64,000 nucleotides of DNA from Xanthomonas sp. F10 (GTDB lineage Bacteria > Pseudomonadota > Gammaproteobacteria > Xanthomonadales > Xanthomonadaceae): assembly GCF_014206815.1 (NCBI RefSeq), contig NZ_JACHNP010000002.1, positions 930,001-994,000 on the forward strand. The letters are read 5' to 3'. Shown here piece by piece: positions 1 to 10,600 of this stretch. Numbering within the stretch: the stretch's first letter is position 1; each line of letters starts with the position of its first letter. The notes under the pieces were generated by a model. The model did not search any database. It was given only the letters and a program-made list of their open reading frames with translations, and was not told the origin of the DNA. The translations under genes were made by a program, and so were the position numbers.

Positions 1-904
1 TGTTCAGCCCGAACTGCGCGTCCAGTTCGCGCACGCAGGTGGGGCTGGTGACGTTGACCTCGGTGAGGTAGTCGCCGATCACGTCCAGGCCCACGAAGCG
101 CATGCCGCGCCGCTTCATCTCCGGGCCGACCTGGGCAGCGATCCAGCGGTCGCGCTCGCTCAGCGGGCGGCCTTCGCCGCGGCCGCCGGCGGCCAGGTTG
201 CCGCGGAACTCATCGCCCTGCGGGATCCGTGCCAGGCAGTAGTCCACCGCCACGCCGTCCACCAGCAGGATGCGCTTGTCGCCGGCGCTGATGTCCGGGA
301 TGAAGCGCTGCGCCAGGGCCAGCTTGCGGCCGCCGTCGGTCAGCGTCTCCAGGATCACGTTGAGGTTGGGGTCGCCGGTGCCGCTGCGGAAGATCGAGCG
401 CCCGCCCATGCCGTCCAGCGGCTTCAGCACCGCCTGGCCATGCTCGAGCACGAAGGCCTTCAGCGCGGCGGCGTCGCGGCTCACCAGGGTCGGCGGGCAG
501 CACTGCGGGAACAGCAGGGCGGCCAGCTTCTCGTTGAAATCGCGCAGGCCCTGCGGGTCGTTGATCACCTGTGCGCCGGCGCGCTGGGCCACGCTCAGCA
601 CGTGGGTGTCGTACAGGAACTCGGCATCGAACGGCGGGTCCTTGCGCATCAGCACCACCTGCCCGGGGCCGAACGCCAGTTCGGCGAAGGCGTCCAGCTC
701 GAACCAGCCGGCCTTGTCGTCGCGCACCCGCAGCGGCGCGGCCTGGGCCAGCGCGCGGCCGTCGCGCAGGGTCAACCCGCCGGGGCGCACGTAGTGCAGC
801 CGATGCCCGCGGCGCTGCGCTTCCAGCAGCATCGCGAAGGTCGTGTCTTTGGCGATCTTGATGCTGGCGATGGGGTCCATCACCACGATGACATCGAACG
901 GCAT
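1..904 (-). CDS. gshB: Glutathione synthetase, C-terminus cut by window edge
   Basis: ATP-grasp enzyme joining gamma-glutamylcysteine and glycine to make glutathione in the cytosol. The minus-strand reading begins with ATG at 904 (MPFDVIVVMDPIASIKIAKD), which is the typical GshB N-terminus. Further on are the ATP-grasp stretch KPLDGMGGRSIFR and, close to the left edge, the conserved VNVTSPTCVRELD segment. About 301 codons are visible and the family is about 315 aa, so only a few C-terminal residues are missing. It is divergent from pilG, the usual xanthomonad arrangement. No frame damage is seen. Identity is confident from motifs; the true stop lies outside the window. Confidence 0.93.
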   Translation of the reverse strand, partial: MPFDVIVVMDPIASIKIAKDTTFAMLLEAQRRGHRLHYVRPGGLTLRDGRALAQAAPLRVRDDKAGWFELDAFAELAFGPGQVVLMRKDPPFDAEFLYDTHVLSVAQRAGAQVINDPQGLRDFNEKLAALLFPQCCPPTLVSRDAAALKAFVLEHGQAVLKPLDGMGGRSIFRSGTGDPNLNVILETLTDGGRKLALAQRFIPDISAGDKRILLVDGVAVDYCLARIPQGDEFRGNLAAGGRGEGRPLSERDRWIAAQVGPEMKRRGMRFVGLDVIGDYLTEVNVTSPTCVRELDAQFGLN

Positions 905-1061
905 GGGGGCACCTGAGAGACTGAGCGGAAGATGGTAGCGGGTCGGCGGGGGCGCCGCGCACCGGGTGCTGGCCGCGGCCGCGCGGTGTCGCACGTGATC
1001 CGCCAAACTGTGACATAGTTTGTGCTGTTACGTGGTTCAACGCAGACCGGCAGCGGCGGCC

Positions 1062-1090
1062 TTGACAGTCGCAGCGGGTCTTGGGATACA
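1062..1090 (+). promoter_or_regulatory. Sigma70-type promoter of the pil-chp operon
   Basis: TTGACA at 1062-1067, a 17-base spacer and GATACA at 1085-1090 form a near-consensus promoter in the gshB-pilG intergenic space, pointing at pilG. Transcription would begin around 1097, giving a 5' UTR of about 50 nt. No start site has been mapped here; this is a pattern match. Confidence 0.55.
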
Positions 1091-1146
1091 TGGCGTTTCG
1101 CAGCGAAGCCGGATCCGATGAAGCGTCGCGCGCTTGGGGGCAAGTG

Positions 1147-1548
1147 ATGAGTGAAAACACGACTGCGGGTGGGGAACTCGCAGGCTTGCGGGTGATGGTG
1201 ATCGACGATTCGAAAACAATCCGTCGTACCGCCGAAACATTGCTGAAGCGCGAAGGGTGCGAAGTGGTGACGGCCACCGACGGCTTCGAGGCCCTGGCCA
1301 AGATCGCCGACCAGCAGCCGCAGATCATCTTCGTGGACATCATGATGCCGCGGCTGGACGGCTATCAGACCTGCGCGCTGATCAAAGGCAACCAGCTGTT
1401 CAAGGCCACCCCGGTGATCATGCTGTCCTCCAAGGACGGTCTGTTCGACAAGGCGCGCGGGCGCATCGTCGGTTCCGAGCAGTACCTCACCAAACCCTTT
1501 ACACGCGAAGAGCTGCTGGGCGCGATCCGTACATACGTCAACGCCTGA
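1147..1548 (+). CDS. pilG: Twitching motility response regulator PilG
   Basis: Single receiver-domain protein (133 aa) of the Pil-Chp system, phosphorylated by ChpA and controlling type IV pilus extension and cAMP-linked outputs in related bacteria. The acidic pair is in VIDDSKTIRR, the phospho-acceptor Asp in FVDIMMPRLDGY, and the conserved Lys in LTKPFTREEL. ATG 1147 gives the family-length N-terminus (MSENTTAGGELAGLRVM). An in-frame ATG at 1090 would add 19 residues without family resemblance. It is first in the operon, followed 17 bp later by pilH. Confidence 0.95.
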   Translation: MSENTTAGGELAGLRVMVIDDSKTIRRTAETLLKREGCEVVTATDGFEALAKIADQQPQIIFVDIMMPRLDGYQTCALIKGNQLFKATPVIMLSSKDGLFDKARGRIVGSEQYLTKPFTREELLGAIRTYVNA

Positions 1549-1565
1549 CCAGGGGGAAAGGCAGC

Positions 1566-1928
1566 ATGGCCCGTATCTTGTTGATCGAGGACTCACCGAC
1601 CGACCGGGCGGTGTTCACGCAATGGCTGGAAAAAGCCGGGCACCAGGTCCTGTCCACCGACAATGCGGAGGACGGGATCAAGCTGGTGCGCGAGCAGGCG
1701 CCGAGCCTGGTGCTGATGGACGTGGTGCTGCCCGGCATGAGCGGCTTCCAGGCCACCCGCGCGCTGTCGCGCGACGAGGCCACCCGGCACATCCCGGTGC
1801 TGATCATCAGCACCAAGAGCATGGAGACCGACAAGGTCTGGGGCATGCGCCAGGGCGCCACCGACTACATCGTCAAGCCGCCGCGGGAAGACGAACTGAT
1901 CGCCCGCATCAACCAGCTGGTGGGCTGA
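1566..1928 (+). CDS. pilH: Twitching motility response regulator PilH
   Basis: Second stand-alone receiver protein of the Pil-Chp pathway (120 aa), the antagonist/phosphate-sink partner of PilG that favours retraction in P. aeruginosa. Visible residues are the acidic pocket ILLIEDSPTDRAV, the acceptor Asp in LMDVVLPGMSGF and the Lys in YIVKPPREDEL. ATG 1566 has an AGGGGGAAAGG ribosome site just upstream. The stop at 1928 is followed at once by the pilI start at 1930, implying tight co-translation. Confidence 0.95.
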   Translation: MARILLIEDSPTDRAVFTQWLEKAGHQVLSTDNAEDGIKLVREQAPSLVLMDVVLPGMSGFQATRALSRDEATRHIPVLIISTKSMETDKVWGMRQGATDYIVKPPREDELIARINQLVG

Positions 1929-1929
1929 C

Positions 1930-2460
1930 ATGCGCTCGCCCTTCGACATCCTCGAGGCCTACGAGCGGCGCAGCCTGGCGCACGCCGTGCAGATGCCCGA
2001 ACGCGCCTTCGACGACGACGTCTGGCGCGGGGTCGGCTACCGCGTCGGCAAGCGCCACCTGGTGTCGGACTTCCGCGAAGTGGTGGAAATCGTGCGCATG
2101 CCGCCGGTCACCCCGGTGCCGGGCGCGCAGCCGTGGCTGCTGGGCGTCGGCAACCTGCGCGGCAACCTGTTCCCGGTGGTCGACCTGAAGCAGTTCCTGG
2201 AAGGCGAGCGCACCGCGCTGCAGGAAGGCCAGCGCGTGCTGATCATGCGCCAGAGCGGCGGCGACGTGGCCCTGACCATCGACGAGCTGTTCGGCCAGCG
2301 CAGTTTCACCGAGACGCAGGCGGTGGAGCCGGGCGATCTGGCCCAGGGCCGCTACGCGCATTTCATCGACCGCGCCTTCCGCGGCGACGCCCAGGACTGG
2401 GGCGTGTTCTCGCTGTCGCTGCTGTCGCGCACTCCCGAATTCCGGCAAGCCGCCGCCTGA
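1930..2460 (+). CDS. pilI: CheW-like coupling protein PilI
   Basis: Adaptor that docks the PilJ receptor to the ChpA kinase (176 aa). The CheW fold is visible as a GNLRGNLFPVVDLKQFL core (residues about 75-95) preceded by WLLGVGNLRG. ATG 1930 lies one base after the pilH stop, so no separate ribosome site is needed. C-terminus is ordinary. It is third gene in the operon, with pilJ starting 41 bp later. Confidence 0.93.
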   Translation: MRSPFDILEAYERRSLAHAVQMPERAFDDDVWRGVGYRVGKRHLVSDFREVVEIVRMPPVTPVPGAQPWLLGVGNLRGNLFPVVDLKQFLEGERTALQEGQRVLIMRQSGGDVALTIDELFGQRSFTETQAVEPGDLAQGRYAHFIDRAFRGDAQDWGVFSLSLLSRTPEFRQAAA

Positions 2461-2500
2461 GCGCGCGCGCTGCCTCCGCATCGAAGACCGAGGTCGCATC

Positions 2501-4537
2501 ATGAGTACTGCTCCGGACGCCCGCAAGGCCAGCAAGCTCGGCAGCGTGGGCACGAGTTTCTGGCTGGGCCTGCTGGCGCTGTCGCTGGTCGTGTTCGGCG
2601 CCAACACCGGCGTGGCCACCTGGCAGGGCAACCGCCTGGCCGGCGCCAGCACCGGCGCGGCCGACCTGCAGGTGCTGTCGCAACAGCTGGCCAACCAGGC
2701 CCGCGACGCGGTGTCCGGCAACGCCGAGACCTTCAAGCAGTTCAAGCAGACCAAGGCGAAGGTGGAGAGCACCGTCGCCGAGCTCAATGCGCGCTACGCC
2801 AACGAGACCGGCGTGTCCGGGCCGTTGCAGACCCTCAACGGCACCTGGGCGCCGCTGGCCAAGAACGCACAGCAGGTGGTGGACAGCGAACCGGCGGTGC
2901 TGGCGCTGGCCGGCAATGCCGACCGCTTCGTCGGCGGCGTGCCGCAGCTGCAGGCGCAGTTGAACGAGGTGGTGCGCGCGATGACCGTCGGCGGCGCCCC
3001 CGCCGCGCAGATCTACAACACCCTGCAGCAGGTGGTGGTGGCCGGCACCATGGCCCGCCGCGTCACCGAGATGCGCGCCGGCGGCCGCGGCGCCGCCAGC
3101 GCCGGCGATGCGCTGGCGCGCGACTCGGTGGTGTTCGGGCAGATGCTCGAGGGCCTGCGCAACGGCAACGAGGAACTGGGCATCGCCCCGGTGCGCAACG
3201 CCGCCGCCTTGGCCGCGCTGGAGCAGTCGCAGGCGCAATGGGCGGAAATGAAGAAGGACCTGGACGCGCTGCAGGCCAGCTCGCGCAGCCTGTTCGCCGC
3301 GCAATCCGCCGCTGCGGCGCTGACCGCCGGCTCGGGCAAGATGCTGGAGGACAGCAAGAAGCTGTTCGATGCGTTCTCCGCGTTCGGTTCCACCCGCGAT
3401 ACCCGGTGGTTCCCGAACTTCTGGCTGGGCGTGATCTCCGGCCTGCTGGCGCTGCTGTCGATCATCGGTTTCGTCTGGACCACGGTGCGCAGCCGCAGCC
3501 GCGAGCAGGAAATCCGCCTGCAGACCCAGGTCGAATACAACAGCCGCAACCAGCAGGCGATCATGCGCCTGCTCGACGAAATCAGCTCGCTTGGCGAAGG
3601 CGACCTGACAGTCAAGGCCTCGGTCACCGAGGACATGACCGGCGCCATCGCCGACGCGATCAACTACGCCGTCGACGAACTGCGCCACCTGGTGACCACC
3701 ATCAACGACACCTCGGCCAAGGTCGCCGTGTCCACCGAGGAAACCCAGGCCACCGCGCGGCAACTGGCCGAGGCGGCCGGCCACCAGGCCGAGCAGATCG
3801 GTTCGGCCTCGGTCCGCATCAACGAAATCGCCGCCAGCATCGAGCAGGTCTCGCGCAACTCCACCGAATCGGCGGAAGTGGCGCAGCGTTCGGTGGTGAT
3901 CGCCGCCGAGGGCGCCGGCGTGGTCCGCGAGACCATCCAGGGCATGGACCAGATCCGCGACCAGATCCAGGAGACCTCCAAGCGCATCAAGCGCCTGGGC
4001 GAGTCGACCCAGGAGATCGGCTCGATCGTGGAACTGATCAACGACATTTCCGAGCAGACCAACATCCTGGCGCTCAACGCCGCGGTGCAGGCCGCCTCGG
4101 CCGGCGAGGCCGGCCGCGGTTTCGCGCTGGTCGCCGACGAAGTGCAGCGCCTGGCCGAACGCACCTCCGGCGCCACCCGCCGCATCGAAGGCCTGGTGCA
4201 GACCATTCAGGCCGATACCAACGAAGCGGTCAGCTCGATGGAGCAGACCACCTCCGAAGTGGTGTCGGGCGCGCGCCTGGCCGAAGACGCCGGCACCGCG
4301 CTGACCGAGATCGAGCGCGTGTCCAACGCGCTCAACACCCTCATCAAGAACATCTCCATCGCCGCGCACCAGCAGTCGGCGGCGGCGATCGACATCACCC
4401 AGACGATGGACGTGATCCGGCAGATCACCGGACAGACCTCGCAAGGCGCGGGACAGACCGCCGAATCGATCGGCCGCCTGGCGCAACTGGCGGCGGACCT
4501 GCGGCGCTCGGTCGCCGACTTCAAGCTGCCGGCGTAA
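2501..4537 (+). CDS. pilJ: Methyl-accepting receptor PilJ
   Basis: Inner-membrane chemoreceptor of twitching motility (678 aa). It has a first membrane helix at about residues 20-42, a periplasmic helical sensor, a second membrane helix at about 305-327 (FWLGVISGLLALLSIIGFVW), a HAMP-like stretch, and the long coiled-coil signalling domain. The hairpin tip around residue 517 reads SEQTNILALNAAVQA, the kinase-binding site, with an A where many receptors have E, as usual for PilJ. ATG 2501 gives the family N-terminus. A very short ORF and chpA follow; no pilK (CheR-type methyltransferase) lies between them, unlike Pseudomonas. Confidence 0.95.
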   Translation: MSTAPDARKASKLGSVGTSFWLGLLALSLVVFGANTGVATWQGNRLAGASTGAADLQVLSQQLANQARDAVSGNAETFKQFKQTKAKVESTVAELNARYANETGVSGPLQTLNGTWAPLAKNAQQVVDSEPAVLALAGNADRFVGGVPQLQAQLNEVVRAMTVGGAPAAQIYNTLQQVVVAGTMARRVTEMRAGGRGAASAGDALARDSVVFGQMLEGLRNGNEELGIAPVRNAAALAALEQSQAQWAEMKKDLDALQASSRSLFAAQSAAAALTAGSGKMLEDSKKLFDAFSAFGSTRDTRWFPNFWLGVISGLLALLSIIGFVWTTVRSRSREQEIRLQTQVEYNSRNQQAIMRLLDEISSLGEGDLTVKASVTEDMTGAIADAINYAVDELRHLVTTINDTSAKVAVSTEETQATARQLAEAAGHQAEQIGSASVRINEIAASIEQVSRNSTESAEVAQRSVVIAAEGAGVVRETIQGMDQIRDQIQETSKRIKRLGESTQEIGSIVELINDISEQTNILALNAAVQAASAGEAGRGFALVADEVQRLAERTSGATRRIEGLVQTIQADTNEAVSSMEQTTSEVVSGARLAEDAGTALTEIERVSNALNTLIKNISIAAHQQSAAAIDITQTMDVIRQITGQTSQGAGQTAESIGRLAQLAADLRRSVADFKLPA

Positions 4538-4568
4538 GCGGGCCGGAACCGGGTGGAAGGAAGCGCAC

Positions 4569-4652
4569 ATGACGTACCGTGAACAACTCCCGCATGCCGT
4601 CGCCGCGCTCGCGCGGCGCGGCGCGTGCCCGGCCGTGGAGACGCGGCGATGA
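4569..4652 (+). CDS. 27-codon ORF overlapping the chpA start
   Basis: Small ORF too short for standard gene calling: ATG 4569, MTYREQLPHAVAALARRGAC and seven further residues, stop TGA at 4650-4652. A strong GGAAGGAAG ribosome site lies 5-13 bases upstream. The stop overlaps the chpA ATG (4649) in an ATGA arrangement, the classic layout for translational coupling. It occupies the place where Pseudomonas carries pilK. It may be a translated leader for the giant chpA, or the N-terminal stub of a lost gene. The layout is seen directly; the role is inferred. Confidence 0.45.
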   Translation: MTYREQLPHAVAALARRGACPAVETRR

Positions 4653-7600
4653 GCGCGCTGCGCGATGCGATGAGCCATGCCGCGCTGGGCTGGGTCAAGC
4701 CGGAACTGGACGAGACCCTGCGCCAGGTCCGCGGCGAGATCGAAGCCTTCGTCGAGGAACCGGCCGACACCGGGCGCATGCGTTTCTGCGCCGGCTACCT
4801 GCACCAGGTGCAGGGCACCTTGCGCATGGTCGAGCTGTACGCGCCGGCGATGGTGGCCGAGGAGCTGGAACTGCTGGCCACGGCAGTGCAGAACGGCCAG
4901 GCGGCCGACCGCGACGAGGCCTGCGCCACGCTGATGCGCGGCACCGTGCTGCTGCCGGACTACCTGGAGCGCCTGCAGGACGGCCATCGCGACATTCCGA
5001 TCGTGCTGCTGCCCTTGCTCAACGAGATCCGCGCCGCGCGCGGCGAAGCCGGGCTCAGCGAGGGCGCGCTGTTCGCGCTGGCGCCCGACGCTGCCGCCGC
5101 CACCGAGGCCGAACTGGACCACGCGCGCGGCAGCCTCGCCGGGCGCAACCGCGAACTGCTCGACACCGTCGGCACCGCGATCAAGGAAGAACTGCTGCGG
5201 GTCAAGGACGCGCTGGACCTGCACCTGCGCACCGGCGGCGACGTCGCCGCGCTGCAGATCCAGGTCGATGAGCTGGGCAGCGTCGCCGACACCCTGGGCG
5301 TGATGGGCCTGGGCGTGGCGCGCAGCGTGGTGGTGCAGCAGCGCGATGCGCTGCGCAGCATCGTCGACGGTGCGCGCGAGGCCGACGAAGGCCTGTTGCT
5401 GGATATCGCCGGCGCGCTGCTGTACGTGGATGCCTCGCTCGACGACCAGGTCGCCTACCTGGGCGCCGGCGGCGACGTGCACGACGACGCCAGCGCCGCC
5501 GAGGCGCGGCGGACGGTGGAAGTGCTGGCGCACGAGGCGATCGCCAACTTCGGCAGCGCCCGCGAGCATTTCGTCGCCTTCATCGAGACCAACTGGGACC
5601 ACGCGCGCCTGGACGAGGTGCCGCGCCTGCTCGGCGAGGTCGCCGGCGCCCTGCGCATGCTGGAACTGCCGCAGCCGGCCGACTACCTGGAAGGCGTGCG
5701 CCGCTACGTCGCAACCGAACTGATCGGCAAGCGCCGCGTGCCCAGCGGCCGCCAGCTCGACACCCTGGCCGACGCGATGGCCAGCCTCGAGTACTACCTG
5801 GAAGCGCTGCGCGAGCGCCGTCCGGGGCGCGAGGAGATCCTCGACATCACCCGCAGCAGCCTGGAAGCGCTGCGCTACTGGCCGTTGCCCGAGACCGCGC
5901 CGGCCGCGCCGGGCGTGTTGCCGAGCGGGAGCGGGGGGGGCGAATCGGTTGCGCCGCCGCCGCCGGTGGTCGCCGATCGCATCGTCGAGTCCGCGCCCGC
6001 GTCCATCGCCCCGCCGGTCGTGCCGGCCTGGGATCTGGCGCCGGCCGAGGACGCCCCGGAGATGAAGCCGCGCACGCAGGACGCCGCGCCGTCCGCACCG
6101 CAGGCGCCACAATGGAGCCTGGCCACGGACGAGCCCGACGCTGCGGCCGAACCCGCCTCCGTGGCGGCCGACGAGGGTGCCGTGCGCGACGAAGCCGCGC
6201 AAGAGTCCACGGCGCCGTCGCAGGCGCTCAGTTTCGATCCGGTCGCGGCCGAACAGGACAGCTGGACCGGCACCGCCGAGCCGCTGCACATCAGCCTCGA
6301 TTCCCTGGTGCTGGAGCAGGACGCGCTGCGGCCGGAGACGCCGCCCGCATTCGCGCAGGAAGACGAGGCGGCAACCGCTTCCGCGGCGTCCGCCTCCGAG
6401 CTTGCCGGCTTCGATCCGGTGGCCGCCGAGTACAGCGACGCTGCGCCGGCCGAGACGCCGGCCGCGTTCGCGGGCCTGGGCGAGTACGACGATCCCAACC
6501 TGATCATCGTCGACGCGCCGGCCGCTGCGGAAGACACCGACGCCGCCACGCCGCCGCTGGTCATCGAACTGGAGGACGCGCCGGCGTTCGCCGACGCGCC
6601 GAGCATGGCGGCCGACGAGGAACCTGCACTCGATTGGCATGCAACTCCGGCCTCGCAGGACGAGGAGCCGGCGTTCGCGCTGGCCGACGTCGGTGCCGAC
6701 ATCGCGCACGGCGAGCGCCTCGACGCGGCAGGGGAGGCGGAGCCTTTCGACGCCGCTGTCGAAGACGAAGGTGCCGCGCACGCAAGCCCGACCGGGACCG
6801 AGGAAGTCGCCGCCGCCGACGGCGTACACGAGACCGATTCTCCCGCTGCCCTCGATGGCGCGGCGCATGCCGATGCCGACCTTGCCAGCAGCGGTGAGGA
6901 AGCGCACAGCGATGCCGTCACCGACGCACCATCGGTGCCGGCACATGCCGAGCCGGAACCCGAGCACCATGCGACGCTGGAGCCGGCGCCGGAACACGCT
7001 GCAACTGCCGAGACCGCTGCGCCGGTGTCGGACGCCGAAGCGGCGTTCCTCGCCGACCTGGAAGCGGCCGCGGCGCAATTCGATGTCACCTCTGCCGCGC
7101 CCGGCGGCGAGCATGCCGCACCCGCCGCCGCGGAGGCGAGCGCCGCGCCCGGCGCCGCGCCCGCTACCGCAACGCCTGCCCTCGAAACCGGTTTTATCGA
7201 CGGCGATGGCGAGATCGACGACGAGATCCGCGCCGTGTTCCTCGAGGAGTTCGACGAGGAACTGGTCAATCTCGGCACGCTGCTGCCGGCCTGGCGCGCC
7301 GCGCCGGGCCACATGGAAAGCCTGCGTCCGATCCGCCGCGTGTTCCACACCTTGAAGGGCAGCGGCCGCCTGGTCGGCGCGCGCGTGCTCGGCGAGTTCA
7401 GCTGGAAGATCGAGAGCATGCTCAACCGCGTGCTCGACGGCTCGCGCCCCGCCAGCCCGGCGGTGGTGGCCATGGTCGAGCAGGCCTACGCCGTGCTGCC
7501 GCAACTCAATGCCGCGCTGCGCGGCGAGGGCGCGGTGCAGGCCGACCTGGACGCGATCCAGGCCGTGGCCGAGCGCATCGCCGCCGGCGAGGACGCCTTC

Positions 7601-10600
7601 TATTTCGCTACTCCGCAGGCGGCGGCCACGCCGCGTGCGGGCACACCGGCGTCGGTGGACAGCGTGCTGCGCGAGATCCTCGAAGCCGAGGTCGCCACCC
7701 ATCTGGAGACCGTGCACGACTGGCTGCAGCACGCGCCGCAACCGGCGACCGAAGCACTGCTGCGCGCGATGCACACCATGAGCGGTGCGTTCGCGATGAC
7801 CGACGTGCCGGAGATCACCGCCGTCACCGGCCCGGCCGAGAGCTACGTCAAGCGCGCGCTGGCGTCGGGCAGCGTGCCGAGCGCCGACGGCGTGCGCGCG
7901 CTCGAGGAGTCGGCGCGTGCGATCGCCGCCACCATTGCCGAGTTGCAGGCGCCGTCGCCGGTGATTCCGCCGTTCACCGAACTGTCGCAGCGTCTGCGTG
8001 CGCTGGTGGACACGCTGCCGGAAGTGCAGTGGCCGCCGATCGCGTACGACGAGGACGAGGAAGACCTGTCCGCGTCGGCACCGGCCGATGCCGGCCTGGA
8101 TGCACAGGCCGTGCAGGCGGTGGAACTCACCGCGGCCGACGACCTGTCGGCGTTCGTGGGCGATGCCGCGCATCTGCACGAGACGCTGCCGGCGGACGAA
8201 ACGGCTGGGCAGGCCGACGAACGCGCCTCCGACCAGCGCGCTGTCGACGTCCCCGCGGACGCGGTACCGGAGTCCACGCAGGCTGAAGCCGGGGCCACGC
8301 TCGACGCTGACGCTGACGCTGACGCTGACGCTGAGGCGGCCGTGCCGGCATCGGCGAGCGAGCACGCGTCGCCTGCGGCAGAGGCGTCTGCGCAGGAACA
8401 GCCGCCGAGCCACGACACGGCATCGGTCGACGCGACGACGACGCACGACGAGCCCGAGGCCGACGCACAGGCGGCATTGGCGCAGGACGGCCAGCTCGAC
8501 GAGCTGACGGTCGAGGCGCCCTTGAGCGCCGAGCAGGTGCCGGACGAGTCGGCGCCGGAGGCGCTGGACGCGGGCGCGGAGCAGGATGCGACCGCGGATG
8601 CGATCGCCGCGGATGCTGCCACCGGCACCCAAGTCGACGCGCAGGAACTGCAAGCGCCGGAACACGATGATGAGGCGCAGGATTCCGAGGATCGCGCGAC
8701 CGACGCGCAAGCCGAGGAGATTCGGGACGCATCCGCGCACGCGCAGGCACCCGATCACGCGGCAGCGGACCGTGATGCCGAGGCTCACGCAATCGACGCG
8801 CAGGCCGAGGACACCCAGGACGCAGCCGTCCACGCGCAGGAGGTGCAGGCGTCCGACCACGCGGCAGCAGAGCGCGATGGCGAGGACCAGGCAACCGACG
8901 CGCAGGCGAACGACAGCCAGGATGCGTCCGCACACGCGGAAGCGACGCAGGGACCGGATCACGACGCCGCGCACCGCGACGCCGACGCGCCCACCGAAGA
9001 CGCCGACGAAGCCCACGAGCAGCAACTCAACGAGGATGCTCCCGCAATCGGTCTGCGGCAGCAGCCGTCGGCGTCGTCGAACGGCTGGCGCCACGACGGC
9101 ACAGCCTCGGCCAACGACGATACCGAGGCCGCCGCCGAGCATGGCGATGCCACGCCGGATGGCGCATCGCATCCGGACGAGGTGACGGACGCGGACGGTG
9201 CAGCTTCCCTCGCCGCTGACGCGGCGGACGCGCACACCGACGCCGAAGCGCAGGCAGAGCACGTCGAGCCGATCGACGGCGCGCGCGATGGCGTGCCGCA
9301 GGACGCGGCCGATGCAGCGGACCATGCCGCGCACGTACCGCCGTCCGATACCGCAGAGGCGACGGACACGCATCACGCGACGTCCGACGAAGCGCACCAT
9401 GCGCCCCAGGCCGACGCCGCTCAGGACGACACGACCACGGCGGCCGATGCCGACGCGGCAGCGTCTGCCGACGACCTCCACGAAGACACCCATCAGCACG
9501 CGCCGGAGGCGGCCGCACCCGCGCCGTTCGAGGCCGACGCCGCGCATGCCGCGGCCGATGGCGCGCGGACCGATCTGTCGGCCGCCGATCTCGGCCCGCT
9601 GGACTTCGCCGACCTCGATCGCGAACTGGTCGATATCTTCGTCGACGAAGGCAAGGATCTGCTCGACCACTGCGATCGCCTGATCGCCGAGCTGCGCGCC
9701 GCGCCGCAGGACCGCGACGTGCTCGGCGGCCTGCAGCGCGACCTGCACACGCTCAAGGGCGGCGCGCGCATGGCCGGCATCAACGCCATCGGCGACCTCG
9801 GCCACGGCATCGAGTCCTTGCTGGAGGTGGTGGCCGCGCATCGCACCGAACTCGATCGCCAGGACGTGCAATTGCTGGAGCGCGGCTTCGATCGCCTGCA
9901 CCAGTTGTTGACCCTGACCGGCAACCACCGCGCGGTGGCGATGCCGCAGGACCTGATCGGCGCGTTCGACGCGCGCGCGCACGGGCAGGCGCCCGTCGCC
10001 GTCGGCGATGCCGCGACCGTCGCCGCGGCGACGGTCGCGGCAGCCGACGACACCTTGGCCGCCGCAGCCCTGGCCGCGGTGGCGGCGCCGCTGTCGGCCC
10101 CGCTGCCGGCGGAGGGCACGCTCGACGACGAGTCGACGATCGCGCGGCCGATGCAGGAACAGGTGCGCGTGCGCGCCGACCTGCTCGACCGCCTGGTCAA
10201 CCACGCCGGCGAAGTGGCGATCTACCGCTCGCGGCTGGAGCAGCAGTTGGGCGCATTCCGTGGCGCGATGGCCGAACTGGACCGCACCAACGCGCGTCTG
10301 CGCGACCAGCTGCGGCGTCTGGATCTGGAAACCGAGGCGCAGATCGTCGCCCGCTACCAGCGCGAACAGGACCAGGCCGAGCAGAGCTTCGATCCGCTGG
10401 AACTGGACCGCTTCTCCACGCTGCAGCAACTCAGCCGCGCGCTCAACGAGTCCGCGGCCGACCTGGGCGGCCTGCAGGGCGTGCTCGACGACCTGGCACG
10501 CCAGTACGACGGCCTGCTGCAACAGCAGTCGCGCGTGAGTTCGGAGCTGCAGGACGGGCTGATGCGCGCGCGCATGGTGCCGTTCGACGGCCTGGTGCCG

